From assembly GCA_008828725.1 (NCBI GenBank), contig MEHQ01003072.1:225879-289878 (forward strand): a stretch of DNA of 64,000 nucleotides, written 5' to 3'. This document shows positions 1-11,442 of the stretch, in pieces. How positions within the stretch are numbered: position 1 is the stretch's first letter; each line of letters starts with the position of its first letter. The position numbers were made by a program, and so were the translations under genes. The notes under the pieces are model-generated. The model was not told where the DNA came from, searched no databases, and worked only from the letters and a program-made list of their open reading frames with translations. The stretch comes from Saccharina japonica (taxonomy: Eukaryota; Sar; Phaeophyceae; Laminariales; Laminariaceae).

Positions 1-624
1 TAGACTGCACATCAGCAGTGCCCTCGTGCCCTCGTATAATACCATATTCTTATCATTGTCCGAGCTCAGTAAATCGTCAGTTCTCCACGCTCGGGCCATT
101 TGCATATCTCAGGAAAACCTGACTTCTCGACGCCCGTGCCTCGGCTCCGATTCTTACCCCCCGCCGTAGTTGAGATTTTTTTCCGCCGCCGTGGTGAATT
201 TTTTCAAGTTCTATTGATTTAATGTTGAGGATGAAACCTGTCTCCGCTCCGTATCCGGACTCTTACAGTGTTGAGATTTTTTCCCCCCCGCCCTCATGAA
301 CTTTCGAAGTTTTTTTATCCAAGTTCGATTTTTTTTCCCCCCGTCCTGACAATTTTCATCATCCAAGTTTATTAATATGTTTATCCACTTTTATGATGGA
401 GTTTGTGTGGGGATGAAAATTTAGCACCCCTCTACGTATATACGATACCAGTCATTTACTTGATACCAGGTATGGTATTGGGTACCACCCTACGTATGTA
501 TGCGTAATAGTACGAGTAGTGATGATATATTTGGTCTGTCGATACTATGCCCTATTATATATTATCACCTGAAGAAGACATTAATTAATCGGGTCAGTTT
601 TTCATTCTGAGTGAATAATGCGAA
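1..624. other. No gene seen; T/C-tract repeats
   Basis: No coding exon or RNA gene is visible. Three loose copies of a motif made of GTTGAG or AAGTTCGA followed by a T-run and a C-run lie near 168, 271 and 320, which looks like a decayed short tandem repeat. The rest is AT-rich single-copy-looking sequence. Confidence 0.5.
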
Positions 625-973
625 TAATGCCCTGCACGGTCGCCCCGGTGGGCTAGCAGGTAACCACGAAGCCTGTAAGCGTCAAGGAAAGCGAGTTCGA
701 GCCCCGCCGAGTGCATGCTCTTAGGCACTTTTTCTCGCAAAAAATATCTTGACTAGCAGAAAGCGCGAGAGCGTGAGTTAGCAAAATTCGATGAAATCGA
801 CGAGCGTTGGGAAGGCTGAACCCTTGCGCGATAAAAATGAAGGCAAGAACCGTAGTGGGGGAGGAGGGAGAGGAGCCTACTTTGTGACCCCGGATCTGAG
901 TTACGACTAGGGAGGGAGAGACGGAAGTGCGAAGATAATAAATGGGATGGAAAAAAAAAAAAAAAAAAGATCA
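625..973 (+). mobile_element. SINE with tRNA-like head and poly(A) tail
   Basis: A head of about 90 bp carries a near-consensus A box (649-660, TGGGCTAGCAGG) and a B-box core matching GWTCRANNC (695-703, GTTCGAGCC), the internal RNA polymerase III promoter spacing of a tRNA-derived SINE. A unique body (about 716-945) and an A-run ending at 969 follow. The 8-bp direct repeat AATGCGAA flanks it (617-624 and 974-981), consistent with a target-site duplication from LINE-driven retroposition. Body sequence recurs in reverse orientation near 20.2-20.4 kb and 63.17-63.35 kb, so this is a dispersed family. The parental tRNA cannot be named because the acceptor stem pairs only partly. Confidence 0.72.
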
Positions 974-1194
974 AATGCGAAGGTATATATTTGGCTAATA
1001 CTTAAGATAATTAGTGATAATAATAGTATTAATATTTCTAATTAATATTAATACACATGCACATAACAATACGCGTGCAGCGTATCATAAAACAGTGTTC
1101 ATATACTGGATGGTATGATATGAATGTATGAGTACGGGTATCTATTTTGTATTGATAGATAGATGTTGTCGTCGTGTTATTTTTTTTGCCCATT

Positions 1195-1290
1195 TTAACC
1201 CTTTCAGGACTGCAGTCCCGTTTTGTGGACAAACACTCTAATTCTAAGCAATTTGTCCCCATAACGGGACTCCAGTCCTATAAGGCCTAA
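1195..1290. mobile_element. Small piggyBac-like MITE (TTAA, CCCTTT ends)
   Basis: A hairpin of about 88 bp starts at TTAA (1195-1198) followed by CCCTTTCAGGACTGCAGTCC. A mirrored arm reading GGACTCCAGTCCTATAAGG ends near 1286. The arms pair over about 28 bp with few mismatches around a loop of about 20 bases. TTAA targets and CCC-starting termini are hallmarks of piggyBac elements. The right-hand target reads CTAA, so that end has decayed. A better-preserved relative lies at 22973-23060. There is no coding capacity, so mobilisation would have to be in trans. Confidence 0.5.
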
Positions 1291-1690
1291 GTTGTTGTTG
1301 CTGTTGTTGTTGGTACGTTGTTTACGTTGTTGTTACGTATGTTTTTTTTTTTTAGTGTCGCTATGTACGAGTTCGACTACGAGTTCGTGTTTTCGTATGT
1401 TGGGTATTTTTTTGTGTCGCTATTATACCAGGTTATTTTTTGAAGTACCCCTTTACGTATATACGTAGTGATACCAATTATTATTGTTTCAAGTAAACAG
1501 GTATTATTATTTTTAATAATTACAGACGTAGACTTTTTGTACCAGGTATTTATTAGTATGTATGTGTGTTCCAATTTAATGTGTTGTTGTTGTTGTTGAG
1601 CTTTTCAATGTTCGCTTCGGTTTGTAGAGGGATGTCATGTTCCTTTTTCTCCATGGCTTTGTTCTTGGGCATAACTCCCGAAAGCACGAG
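1291..1690. other. No gene seen; TTG microsatellite and AT-rich DNA
   Basis: Apart from a short imperfect (TTG)n run near 1290-1312 and another near 1580-1600, nothing supports a gene. Open frames here are short and of low complexity. Confidence 0.45.
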
Positions 1691-2640
1691 ATCGTAATGG
1701 ATGTGGCTGTTGTCTGTCGCGTGTTGCACGAGAAAAAAACGTTTGTATGCTTCTGGTATCCCTGCCGTATTTTAGACACATGAGCGTAGATAGATATGGC
1801 AGTTGTACGTCGTGTGTTGAACTGGTAGTAAACGTTTTTTTATATTTTGATTGTTGTGTCGATTTTCGTAGATGGATGTTGCGGTTGTCTGTCGTGTGTC
1901 GCACGGGAAATTGTTTTTGTTTTATCCCACGGTATTGCGGTGGGGTGGTATATTGTGATAAGACTGGGTGAGACACAGAGTATCCCCTTGCAGGTTTGTC
2001 TATTAAGCATCCTTGTGTTACTCACTTTCCGTAGAGTCAAGCGTAGAAGAGAAGCAGCTTATATTAATCCCCGAGCCAGATGATGGGCTTCAAGTATGGC
2101 CCACAGATATTATAAATACCCCGAATACCGAATACGAATGCCATCCAAGTTATACGAAAACGGACCAATTACCTATGCAGAGGTAATTACCGGCCTTCCT
2201 AGCCCATACCATTACAATATTCTGTTCGTGGCGGTTGTCCGGCGTGTGTTGCACGGGAAAACGCTTTTTATATTTTAATTGTTTTGTCGATTTCCCGATT
2301 TGTTAAGCGGTTGACTATCGTGTGCAGCACGGGAAATCGTTTTCGTTTTATTTGGTAGTAGCGGTTGAGTGGAATATTCCATTCGTGGCATTCGTGGATT
2401 TTTCATGGCTTTGGCTTCTTGGGCACCATTGCCGGACACGAGAGCGTAGATGGATGTGGCGTTGGTCTAGCGTGTGTTGCATGGTGTTGCATGGTGTTGC
2501 ACGGAAAAACACCCTACATTTTGATGTTATGTGCTTTTTTACATGGATGGGTTGGGCTTCTTTCGCGTCACTCCTTTAGTTGTCTGTCGTGCGTTGTGGG
2601 AAAGTGGCTTGGGTATACCATATTTTAGCGTCCGTCGATT
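1690..2640 (+). repeat. Degenerate repeat array, TGTCGTGTGTTGCACGGGAAA type
   Basis: A motif close to GGTTGTCTGTCGTGTGTTGC followed by ACGGGAAAACG recurs near 1697, 1795, 1877, 2228, 2307, 2450 and 2580, often preceded by GTAGATGGATGT and followed by T-rich sequence. Spacing varies from about 80 to 350 bp, so the array is old and partly deleted. Overlapping frames of 60-110 codons on both strands are by-products of the repeat, not genes. Confidence 0.55.
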
Positions 2641-2699
2641 TTATTCCATGGTTTGGCTTTGCTTGCCTCATTGCGATGCTTTGTGTGTTTTCTTGCTGG

Positions 2700-2905
2700 A
2701 GAGTGTGCCTTTGATTGGGGCTCATTTATTGCGTCAGGGATCAATAATCGACAATATTTTAACGGGACTTCTTTTGATGTTATGGGCCTTTTTTTGCATC
2801 ATTCATTACGTCAGGAATCAACAATACAAACTGGGTCTCTTCAACGGTCCCTTGGCATCGTAAACTGGAGCCTGAGCCTCTCGGTCCCTTGGCATCGTAA
2901 ACTAC
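2700..2905. repeat. Short direct repeats
   Basis: CGGTCCCTTGGCATCGTAAA occurs twice about 37 bp apart (near 2843 and 2880). The phrase GCGTCAGGGATCAATAATC near 2734 recurs in altered form near 2810. These are small local tandem duplications with no coding meaning seen. Confidence 0.5.
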
Positions 2906-3129
2906 CTGATGTATTGCCGGCCTTATTCTTGTACTATCCAACTATTTTTATATTGTAGCAACTGCTGTACCTGTACTGTAGCTATTGTCGGCTGCAGATT
3001 GTAAATTGTAGTCGGCCTGTACCGTGTGTCGCGCAGCAGACGCAGGTACTGCAGAAGGGCCACTTGACACCATACCACGATCATGTCGTCACATTATGCC
3101 AACACATGCACACCGAACCCTCCGAAATG

Positions 3130-3300
3130 TTGACCACTTGGCTAGTTTTGTCGGGAAACCGACCGAAAAACCGACCGAAAATGTTCGGTTTCGGTTTCGT
3201 TTTTTTTCGGTTTTTAAAAAAACCCGACCGAAACCGACCGACTTTTTGGGGAAAAACCGAAAAACCGACCGAGTCACTTTTCAATTTCGGTTCACAACCC
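3130..3300. repeat. CCGACCGAAAA low-complexity array
   Basis: Direct and inverted copies of ACCGACCGAAAA and its complement TTTTCGGTTTCGG fill this stretch. It can fold on itself and yields spurious frames on both strands. It resembles, without being identical to, the CCGCACCGTAGG arrays at 34.0 and 36.8 kb. Confidence 0.6.
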
Positions 3301-4400
3301 TGCCTATTATATGTTTCACCAAACAATCGGTATGCATGCATGTACGAGTCAAATTATCTCGATCATCAGCACAGACAGTCTCAAGAGGGATTTTGCAAGG
3401 CCCTTTCGCGATGACCGACAACAACAAAAAACGTGCTCTCAGGAACAGCCAGCCCCCCCCCTGTCCCCCCTGGCAACATCTATTATAAATATGTTTTCCA
3501 TCAAACAATTCGCATTGATTCGGAGTCAATCCCCCTCGTTTCTATTTCCATTCGTACTCCTGTAAATAATCTTCGTCGTCATTTTGTTTCCAATTTATTG
3601 TTATTATTTTTAATTCGAGCCTCTATTATCTCTGTTACTACTTGCTTCAATGGCCCTACCGCCGTGGGGGCGGGAGGGCCTATTATTCCCTATTAAAATA
3701 TACGGTATGTTCGCGCAAGCGATGGAAAACGTTTCCGGGTCAAAGGCGCGCAGTGTGCCAGGGACGGCTTCCATTATAACTGAAACCTCAGCCACCTGAA
3801 CTACAGTACCGGTTCTCTCACAAGAAGCCTGAAATCGGGCTCAGGCTGGCTTTCTTATTGTGGGCGCGCGCGAAACCACACATTATAATGCTGCTCTTTC
3901 TTATTTTTGTCCTCGAGTCGACGATTTCCCTAGTACTGTACAATAAATGGTGGCTTGGGCCCAGGCCAGCCACAGAAAGGGGTCACTTTCTAAAAGCTTA
4001 TCCACTGACTAGGCTGAGAGCTTTCTTAATTGTTTTCAATTTCTCAGGGTGACTTTCTTGTGAGTTCCTTTCTTGTGAGCGGGCCGGTACTGTATGTGAT
4101 GCGCGTGTTACAGCAGAGTAGCAGGAGTCGCACTCCGTTTATATGAGGCTTTCTAGTGGCAAAGTTGCGCAAATGCATGTTTTGTATAATTTTGAAGTAA
4201 TTTCGGTCAAGATGGCGGTGGTGGTGGTCGTCGTCCTCATCGTCTTTCCTATCTCGACGTATAGTCTCTACATCAGTTTCCCTGTTATGCCACATAATAT
4301 GGCAGCACTTCGCCACGGTTTTAGGGCGGTTTCTGCTTGTTTACGTCGGTGATGCGTTTAAGACAAATCATTTGAGGTTGATGTGTCACAATATACTGCT
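3301..4400. other. No gene seen
   Basis: Only short frames without recognisable domains. Small features are a C-run at 3451-3458 and a run of GGTGGTGGTCGTCGTC near 4216. I see no exon, RNA gene or element boundary that can be supported. Confidence 0.4.
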
Positions 4401-4686
4401 GGGGCGCCCGAAAAGTATTTTTTCGACACCTAACTATCTAAAATGGTCAGAATGAAAAAACAACCGAAGCACTGTGATCGCTGCACGATTTAGAACAAAA
4501 CAAGTTGTTTTTCTCGGGGGGGGGGGGGGGGGGGGTCTTTAAAACCAAGTGATTGGTTTTTGGAAAAATTCAGAAAAAAAAAACTTGTTTTGTGCTAAAT
4601 CGTCCAGCGATCACAGTGATCCCATTGTTTTTCTATTCTGACCACTTTAGATAGTTAGGTGTCGAAAATATACTTCTGCGGGCCCC
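4401..4686. mobile_element. Long-TIR MITE with central 20-G tract
   Basis: The ends form an inverted repeat of about 80 bp. The left arm reads GGGGCGCCCGAAAAGTATTT and runs on through CGACACCTAACTATCTAAA and TGGTCAGAATGAAAAA. The right arm is its diverged complement, ending GGGCCCC at 4686. The centre has an unbroken run of 20 G (4516-4535) followed by TCTTTAAAACCAAGTG. The subterminal GGTCAGAATGAAAAA, the GTGATCGCTG stretch and the G-run with TAAAACCAAGT are shared with the two MITEs at 23.8 and 37.5 kb, so all three belong to one superfamily. No matching target-site duplication was found here. There is no coding sequence. Confidence 0.72.
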
Positions 4687-5589
4687 AACAATTGAATCGC
4701 GTGCAAACTTTTGATGGTGTTTACGTACTTGTCGCGGTTCACTACGCCGACTGGGCGTCTCACCCGGACTGTCAACTAAACCAACGCCCAAACTAGAGGT
4801 GGAATAGGCACCCTATGTTTCATATGGCTTGCTTTCAGATGGGTTTGCCACCCCTATCGCCAAAGATTAACTGATTTCTTTGCTTGTGGCGCTTATCAGC
4901 GCCAAATTTTGTCAAACACTATGCCCACCGAATGGGTCAGGCCCTACAACGGTTGTACCGATAGGCTATTCAATTGCCGTGTAAAAACAAACCCTGTCTC
5001 AAAACACCGAAATCAGCACAACCTCTGAGCGTTCAAAACGCACACTCAATCCATTGCGATGCACCTGGGGTCGGAAGAACGAGGAGAGTATTAGGCACCT
5101 CCTCTCGCCAGTGCCAACCCGTGAAAAGCTCGGCGAGGGAGCTCTGCCATGTTGGCTATTGTCCACCGCCTCTCATCCAATGAAGAATGAGAACTTCGGC
5201 GATCGATTTGGGGGTTTTCCATTGGTTCTAGAGAGATTTGCCTCCAGCTTCGGCATTTTAATGGTCTGAAATAAGCGGCGAGGATCGACGAGGCCTCGAA
5301 CAGGAGCCACAGATGCGTGCCCACGACACAAGGCACCTCATCACTTCAATGAAGGTAGGTCCCGTTTGGGATAGCCTCAACCCCGTCTGCAGCTAGTGGT
5401 ACAGATTCGCGTGGGGATCTATGGGGGTGATATCGAACTTTTCGGTGGATGGTCTCGAGGCAACACATTGCCAAGGTGAGTAGGATTAGTCTCTTTATAC
5501 GCTATATTGTGAAAGGCCCTCAGTACATGCACGCGGCCGCCACACGGCAGGCACTACATATGAACACATCAGGCAAGTACAGCAGCATC
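4687..5589. other. No gene seen
   Basis: Single-copy-looking sequence with only short frames (at most about 80 codons) lacking recognisable motifs. No splice-bounded exon could be defended. Confidence 0.4.
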
Positions 5590-7230
5590 CCACCACGGAG
5601 CAGTGGCACAGGATTTGGGTTAGGGTTAAGGCTCGGGGCGGATAGTCGTGTTCAGGTGCCAACCACAAAACCTCCACAAATATTCACAATCACGGGGTGA
5701 CCACGCGTCGCCGTATGCACGACACACACCACAACATAACACAGCAAACCAGTCGCACTGCCTGCTGCTGCTATTGCTAATGCGTTGCTATATGTCGTAC
5801 ACCCGGTACTGTTTCTCCCCCCCCCGAGTAGTAGACCTTGCACTTCCACTAATACTGTGCTGCTCCTGCTGCCGATATACTGCATTAGGGTTAGGCTAAC
5901 CAAGAGGACTAGCACTGATCACTGGCTCAGGGTTCAGATTCGGATTCGGGTCGGAGCGTCGGCTGTATGCACCAAGTGTAAAACCTGCGAAAATAAACAC
6001 AATCATTGGGTGGCGACAGCAAACGGCAAACCAGTCGCACAGCACTGCCTGCTGCTGCAAATGCGATGCTGGAGGCCGTACATGTGGTACAGTTTCTGTC
6101 CCTAGAGTAGTAGGTGTTACATGTACACCACTACTGTGCTGTTGTTGCTGCTGATATACTGCATCAGGGCTAAGCCTACCAAGGACATCATCCCAACACT
6201 AAGCACTGGGGAAGGGTGCGGATTCGGGTTCGGATTGGAGGGTCGGCTATAGGCTCCACGTACAAAACCTACGTAAGTATTCACTATCGAGAGGTGACGA
6301 CAGCACAGAGAAAACCAGCCGCACAGCGCTGTCTGCTACTTCTAAATGCGTTGCTGGAGGTCGTACATCTGGTACGGTTCCTGCCCCCGAGAGCAGTAGG
6401 CCGTGCACGTCCGCTGCTACTGTGCTGCTGCTGCTGCTGCTGCTGCTGCTGATATATTAGGGTTAGGCTTACCAAGAACGAAATTCTAGCACTGATCAAT
6501 GGCTCAGGGTTTAGATTCGGGTTAGGGCTCGTGTCGGTGTGTCGGCGCCAATCACGAAACCGCCGTAAACATTAGCTATCACGGAGTGACAACAGTGCAC
6601 AGCAAACCAGTTGCACAGCGCTGCCTGCTGCTGCTGATGCGTTGCCGAAGGTTGTACACCCGGTACGGTTTCTGCCCCCCAGAGTGGTGGGCCTTGCACT
6701 TCCAATACTGCTGTTCTGCTGAGGCTGCCGATATGTTTGGGTTAGGCTTGCAAAGGAGAGCATCCTAGAACTGACCACTGGCTCAGGGTTCAGATTCGGG
6801 TTCGGGTTGGAAGGTCGGCTTTAGGCGCCACGTATAAAACTTACATAGATATTCACTATCGAGGGGCGACAGCAACGCGCAGCGACCCAGTTGCTCAGCA
6901 CTGCCTGCTACTGCTAATGCGTTGTTGGAGGTCGTACACCCGGTACGGTTTATGCCCTCCAGAGTAGTAGGCCTTGCACTTCTACTACTACTGTGCTGCT
7001 GCTGTAGCCGATACGTTAAGGTTAGGCCTGCCAAAGACAGCATCCTAGCACTGATCGCTGGCTCAGGGTTCAGATTCGGGTGCGGTGAGGAGGGTCGGCT
7101 TTAGGTGCCACGTACAAAACCTACGTAAATATTCACTATCAAGGGGTGACCAAAGCGCACAGCAAACCAGTTGCACAGCCTTGCCTGATACTCCTAATGC
7201 GTTGCTGGAGGTCTTACATCCGGTTCAATT
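5590..7230 (+). repeat. Tandem ~290-bp satellite with TTAGGG-like words
   Basis: Six units can be anchored on AAAACCTACGTAAATATTCA and its variants near 5667, 5978, 6262, 6555, 6836 and 7116 (spacing about 280-310 bp). Each unit also carries a CTGCTGCTG run, a GAGTAGTAGGCCTTGCACTT segment and a GGGTTAGG word such as GGGTTAGGGTTAAGG near 5619. The TTAGGG words resemble the common eukaryotic telomere unit, which would suit subtelomeric DNA, but no telomere is present. Frames of 60-120 codons with Cys or Gln runs are repeat artefacts. Diverged relatives occur at 9.6-9.9 kb. Confidence 0.82.
6425..6451 (+). repeat. (CTG)9 microsatellite
   Basis: Nine perfect CTG units inside one satellite unit. 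The corresponding positions in neighbouring units have only two to four, so this copy has expanded locally. Confidence 0.9.
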
Positions 7231-7612
7231 TCTGCACCCCAGACACAGATCTACATTATACCACTTTTTCGCGGCCCTGTCCGCGGTACGTGTCACGAAC
7301 CGTGCGGCAAACTTTCGCGGCATGTCCCGAGATGGCGCGATACGTTGGCGCCGACTCCGAATGCACCACAACTATTCCCGTGGGAGTAGCTGCGGCACTC
7401 GCCAAGGCATACCACTTCAACGTCTGCCCCCCAGACACAGATCTACATGATTCCACTTTTTCGTGGCCCTGTCCGCGGTACGTGTCGCGAACCGTGCCGC
7501 GACTTTTCGCGGCATGTCCCGAGATGGCGCGACACGTTGGCGCCCACTCGGATTGCGCCACACCTCTTCCCGTGGGAGTGGCTGCGACACTCGACAAGGC
7601 ATGAAACGGCTA
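7231..7612 (+). repeat. 192-bp direct duplication
   Basis: Two adjacent units start at TCTGCACCCCAGACACAGAT (7231) and TCTGCCCCCCAGACACAGAT (7423) and run through CTGTCCGCGGTACGTGT and CATGTCCCGAGATGGCGCGA to CACTCGCCAAGGCAT or CACTCGACAAGGCAT. They are close to 90% identical by eye. The unit links the 290-bp satellite on its left with the GTGTCGCG array on its right. Confidence 0.85.
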
Positions 7613-7639
7613 GCGCCAAGCCAACTGACACGGCATACG

Positions 7640-8260
7640 CCGCGGAAAGCACCTTGACACGGGTCGCGCTAGGTGTTGCGGCAAGTGTCACGGCAAGTGC
7701 CGCGACAGGTTTCGCGTCAAATGTCGCGACGTGTGTCGCGATGTGTGTCGCGGCGGGTGTCGCGCCTAATATCGCGTCTAGTTTCGCAGCGTGTGTCGCG
7801 AAAGCTGTGGCGGTGTGTATTTGAAAACATGTCGGGGCCTGAGTCGTGGCGCGTGTCGTGGCGTGTATCGCGGCTACTTTCACGGCGTGTGTCGCGGTGT
7901 TAGGGTTAGGTTCAGGGTTAGGGTTTCGACACCCGACGCGACACTCGCCGTGGGGCTTGCCGCGACACCTGCCGCAACACTGGCCGCGGTGCTTGCCGCG
8001 AATCATGCCAAGAAAATCGCCGCGGTGCGTGCCGCGACACTCGCCGCGGTGCTTGCCGCGAAACACGCCGCGACACACGCTGCGGACATGAACGTGGGTT
8101 GTGCTGCGGGTGTTGTCGCGGGGCCTGCCGCGGACTTTACCGCGTAACGTTCCGTGGCATTCCGTTGCAGGTATCGCGTGGCGTGCCGTTGACACTGTCG
8201 CGGCGCTTGTCGCGGGCCTCGCCGCGGCTGGTGCCGCAGCGGGCGTTCCGTGACATGCCG
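7640..8260. repeat. 12-bp GTGTCGCG-type array with orientation switch
   Basis: The stretch is built from 12-bp-spaced GTGTCGCG or TGCCGCGA words. From about 7680 to 7890 the GTGTCGCG sense dominates. After the GGGTTAGG words at about 7900-7926 the complementary sense (CGCGACACTCGCCGCG and similar) prevails to about 8130, after which it alternates. The array therefore has an inverted symmetry around a telomere-like core. It produces Ala/Arg/Ser-rich frames on both strands, including one of 291 codons, which mirror the repeat period and are not considered genes. Confidence 0.72.
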
Positions 8261-8344
8261 CGGACAGTGCCAAGAAAAATAAAAATATACAGGCTGCTGG
8301 GTTTGGACCCGGCACCATTTAGAGTATAGTTTACGCACTTTCTT

Positions 8345-8396
8345 GCGTGGCCGAGTTGTTGGTTTGTTGGCGATGCTGCTGGCTTTGAATCCAGTG
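8345..8396 (+). other. tRNA-like fragment (pseudo-tRNA or SINE head)
   Basis: GTGGCCGAGTTGTTGG fits an A box with one or two changes, and GGCTTTGAATCC resembles a damaged B box. The arms do not close into a full cloverleaf, so this is at best a pseudo-tRNA or a SINE head. Confidence 0.25.
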
Positions 8397-8399
8397 TAA

Positions 8400-9590
8400 T
8401 ATATATTAAGGTGTATGCTATGCGTTTCGCTCTATTGGCGTGGGATAACCTGTGATGAAGTTATTTTTCACCAGCCTACGCGTTGATTGCTTGGAGACTA
8501 TGACGTCCAATATGTTTCGTTCGCACCTTGTGGTTGTGCAGGTCAAAGCTGTCGGACCCATCAGGGCTCGCAGCTGAAGTCGTCGCAGCAGCTTGTTACT
8601 GCGGGGGTGCTAAGGCCGTGTACGTCGGTCTCCCAAGGCAGGTTGGTATTTGCGTGGCCGTCTTGTTGATCGTAGGCTCACGAGATCCGACGAACTCCTC
8701 GGTTGGGGCTGCGGCACATATTCGAGGCCCAGAGAGTTTTATAAACTACATAATTCAGAGTGCAAGCGCGACTAGGATTTGAGAACGACATACGTGACAC
8801 AACGACACGACAAGGGGCGGGCTTATCAAATATACGTGCCCATCACAACCAACAACCAACTGGACTCCAGGCTACAGATATGCATCCTAGGGTAATGGCC
8901 GCGGCATGCTTGTGCCTTCTTGTGTTGGCTGTCTTAGCCACCATTCTATATATGGACGCTAAAGCGCGAGCAGTGCTATTGCATTGTCCACGGCTGTGCT
9001 ATTTATGCATGTACGCAAAACTATCAGCGGTGTGCTCGGTATCTACTAGGGAACCTCTAGCTACTGTGGGAAGTCGCTTTGGTAAGTACCGGCTCTTGTG
9101 ATGAGCTGTGTGCGCCGGCACAAGGCGTACCAGAATCGGTGTCGTTATACGCTGCTGCTTTTGTTGGATAGGTGATGTTTCCCATCCGTGTGCGCGGGCG
9201 AAGGAATACCAGTATCGGTCTTCGGGATACTCTAGTGGAAAAACATTACGGCTCATTCCAGTGTGCGAGCATTTCTTATATTGCGACTTATATTGCTAAA
9301 GTGTGCGGCTGCTCCTTCGGGATGATGCTTGCCCTGATCCTGCAGTTGTGATATTGTTTCCATCAGTAGTCGTCGTGGACAGGGGGGGAATACATATCAT
9401 TCTTTCACTCAAGATATATGTATATACATGGTACTGCTGACGTGGCTATATGTAGGCTAGGCGATACAACGTACTTGGTAATTGTAAGCGACTCAATCAA
9501 TCAACCTATTTGTGGAGGCTTTCCAAGCCACAGCATCCCGAGACGGCCAACGCAACCTAGTTTAGGTTTCAAATCACAGCACACAGCACC
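8400..9590. other. No gene seen
   Basis: Only short frames, up to 113 codons. The longest one on the plus strand (8760-9101) includes one hydrophobic run but has no recognisable domain and no splice context to support it. Confidence 0.4.
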
Positions 9591-9594
9591 CAAG

Positions 9595-9880
9595 CGCAGA
9601 CCACCCCTCAGCGTTCAGGTTGGGGCTAAGGTTCGTGTCCGAGGGGGCGCGGTTTAGGCGCCACGGTTAGTGTTCGGGTCGGAGGGTGTCGGTTCAGTGC
9701 CACGGCCAAAGACCCCGTCAATATTCACGAATCAACGGAGAGCCTTTGTTACCGACGGCATCCAACCGCAATTCATCTCATAGCGTTCGGGTTTGGGTTC
9801 AGGTTTCAGTCGGGTGGGTCGGTGTAGGCGCCACGGCCAACACCTCCTTCAATATTTACGAATCGACTCGTATAGCCTTC
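9595..9880 (+). repeat. Diverged copies of the 290-bp satellite
   Basis: Two shortened units share GGTTTAGGCGCCACGG or GTGTAGGCGCCACGGCCAA followed by CCGTCAATATTCACGAATC or TTCAATATTTACGAATCG, matching the core of the 5.6-7.2 kb satellite (GGCGCCACGTA then AAATATTCACTATC). The spacing here is about 140 bp, so these are deleted derivatives. Confidence 0.55.
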
Positions 9881-11442
9881 ACAATGAACAGCATTGAAAC
9901 ACAGGCAACCACATCGAAGGAACACGACCTACGCCATGCATGAGGCAGCCTTGCCTCAGAGGCCTCTCTACTAAAGTAGCAGTGGTGAGCCGCCATGGTG
10001 CACCCATATAATACCGCGGGATCCCATCGAAATTCCCTTGGCATCGTGCGAGAGAATACCAATAGCAACAACGTAGCCTGTGTGGAATATATGAACTGCC
10101 ACAACCCATGAACGTCCAATCATTTTCAAACACAACACCTCGATATCGCCTCCCGAATAAATCCAATGATGATTTCAGAAAAAACTTTATTTACCGTACT
10201 ACTGTATTTGGCATTTAAATATATATTTTCCATGATCCTGGGACCGTACATGGCCAACGACTGCTACCACTCGCTCCCTGCTCTGTAATTATATGGGAGT
10301 CGTCATGTACAAACCTAGGTAAACTTAGTATGTGCATCTCTTTACCTCTCAGAAATACCACGATGACAGAGGAGACTGATGTCGCGTCGTCGCACGCCAC
10401 CCGAAAACGCTGTTCGTGTCCTCTCCCCACTCTGCACCGATGCATACTGCGCTAGGGATGCGCCGCCAATGCCCTTGAAGCTTGTCATGTGTGGAGCGCT
10501 ACATGCCACCAAACACTGGGTCGAATACAAGAAAACGCTTTGCCTGATGAGCACTATCATGGCCAAGGCTAACATAGACATTTCCACTAGATTGAATAAG
10601 CGTCACACTGGGTAGTTTATCAGTACAAGTACCCCATTCGTCACAAATGTTCTGGCTTGTACGTCATACCCCTATCGTATCACGCATGAACCCTCTGGCG
10701 GCATTTATTGCTTACTCCTGATCGGCACTGTATCCAACCGCAAGCTGTAAACGAATCCCCGGCCGACAAACGTTAAGGTTGGCTTGAACATTCCCGGTTG
10801 ATAATCCCGGTAGCACGCACACTAGGCACAGCGCGATTGGGCTTTCCACTTAACCCCGTTTATGCAAAGCTATAGTACCCTAAACCCATGTCGATCGTTT
10901 CAAACACATCGTCAAATCCCTAGGTCCATCGATATATATACACCCTATGCTATTGTTTATGTCTACGGTCGACAGCCACATTCTCGGCACGATCGCGTTT
11001 GTGTACTTGGTACGTTGTGTATTCGTTTTCCTACAAGCAGTCGAGCTGAGAACGCCGATGCCCTGGGGCTTCGAAGCTGTGCGAATAATGCCATGAATAT
11101 CTCCCGCAACCAGAAGCTCACCAACCTCAATGCGTAACGGTGGAGTGTCACATGCACACTGCAAAAACAACACCTATATCAATTGCCCCGACAGGGATCT
11201 CCATCGCAAGCGGTAGGCCAATAAAACGTGCAGGATGCAGTGATCTACTTGGCAGCAGTCCCACAAACATCAACATAGTATACAAGGTACAATACGTACT
11301 TGAACTGAAGCCTGACGACCTCACCGCCTTAGTTGTACCCCCACACACCCACCCACCCGAATATCCAAGCCTTGTCCCACAGGCAACCCACAAATCGTCA
11401 GTATGTTCTGACGCAATCTGCTATATTGGACATTTATCAGAG
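9881..11442. other. No gene seen; may include 3' flank of the next gene
   Basis: Nothing here supports an exon. The right end lies just beyond the stop codon of the minus-strand gene, so the 3' untranslated region probably extends into it, but no clear AATAAA was seen on the minus strand immediately downstream. Confidence 0.4.

Noticed and set aside
3081-3341. Protein-coding frames in the CCGACCGAAAA region
   Set aside because: Open on both strands purely because of the short repeat.
5590-7230. CRISPR-like array
   Set aside because: Units are about 290 bp, imperfect, without short unique spacers, in a eukaryotic context with introns. It is a satellite.
7443-8318. 291-codon Ala/Arg/Thr-rich open frame on the minus strand
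   Set aside because: It follows a 12-bp repeat with no stop words, and open frames exist on both strands over the same repeat. No domain, so it is a repeat artefact.
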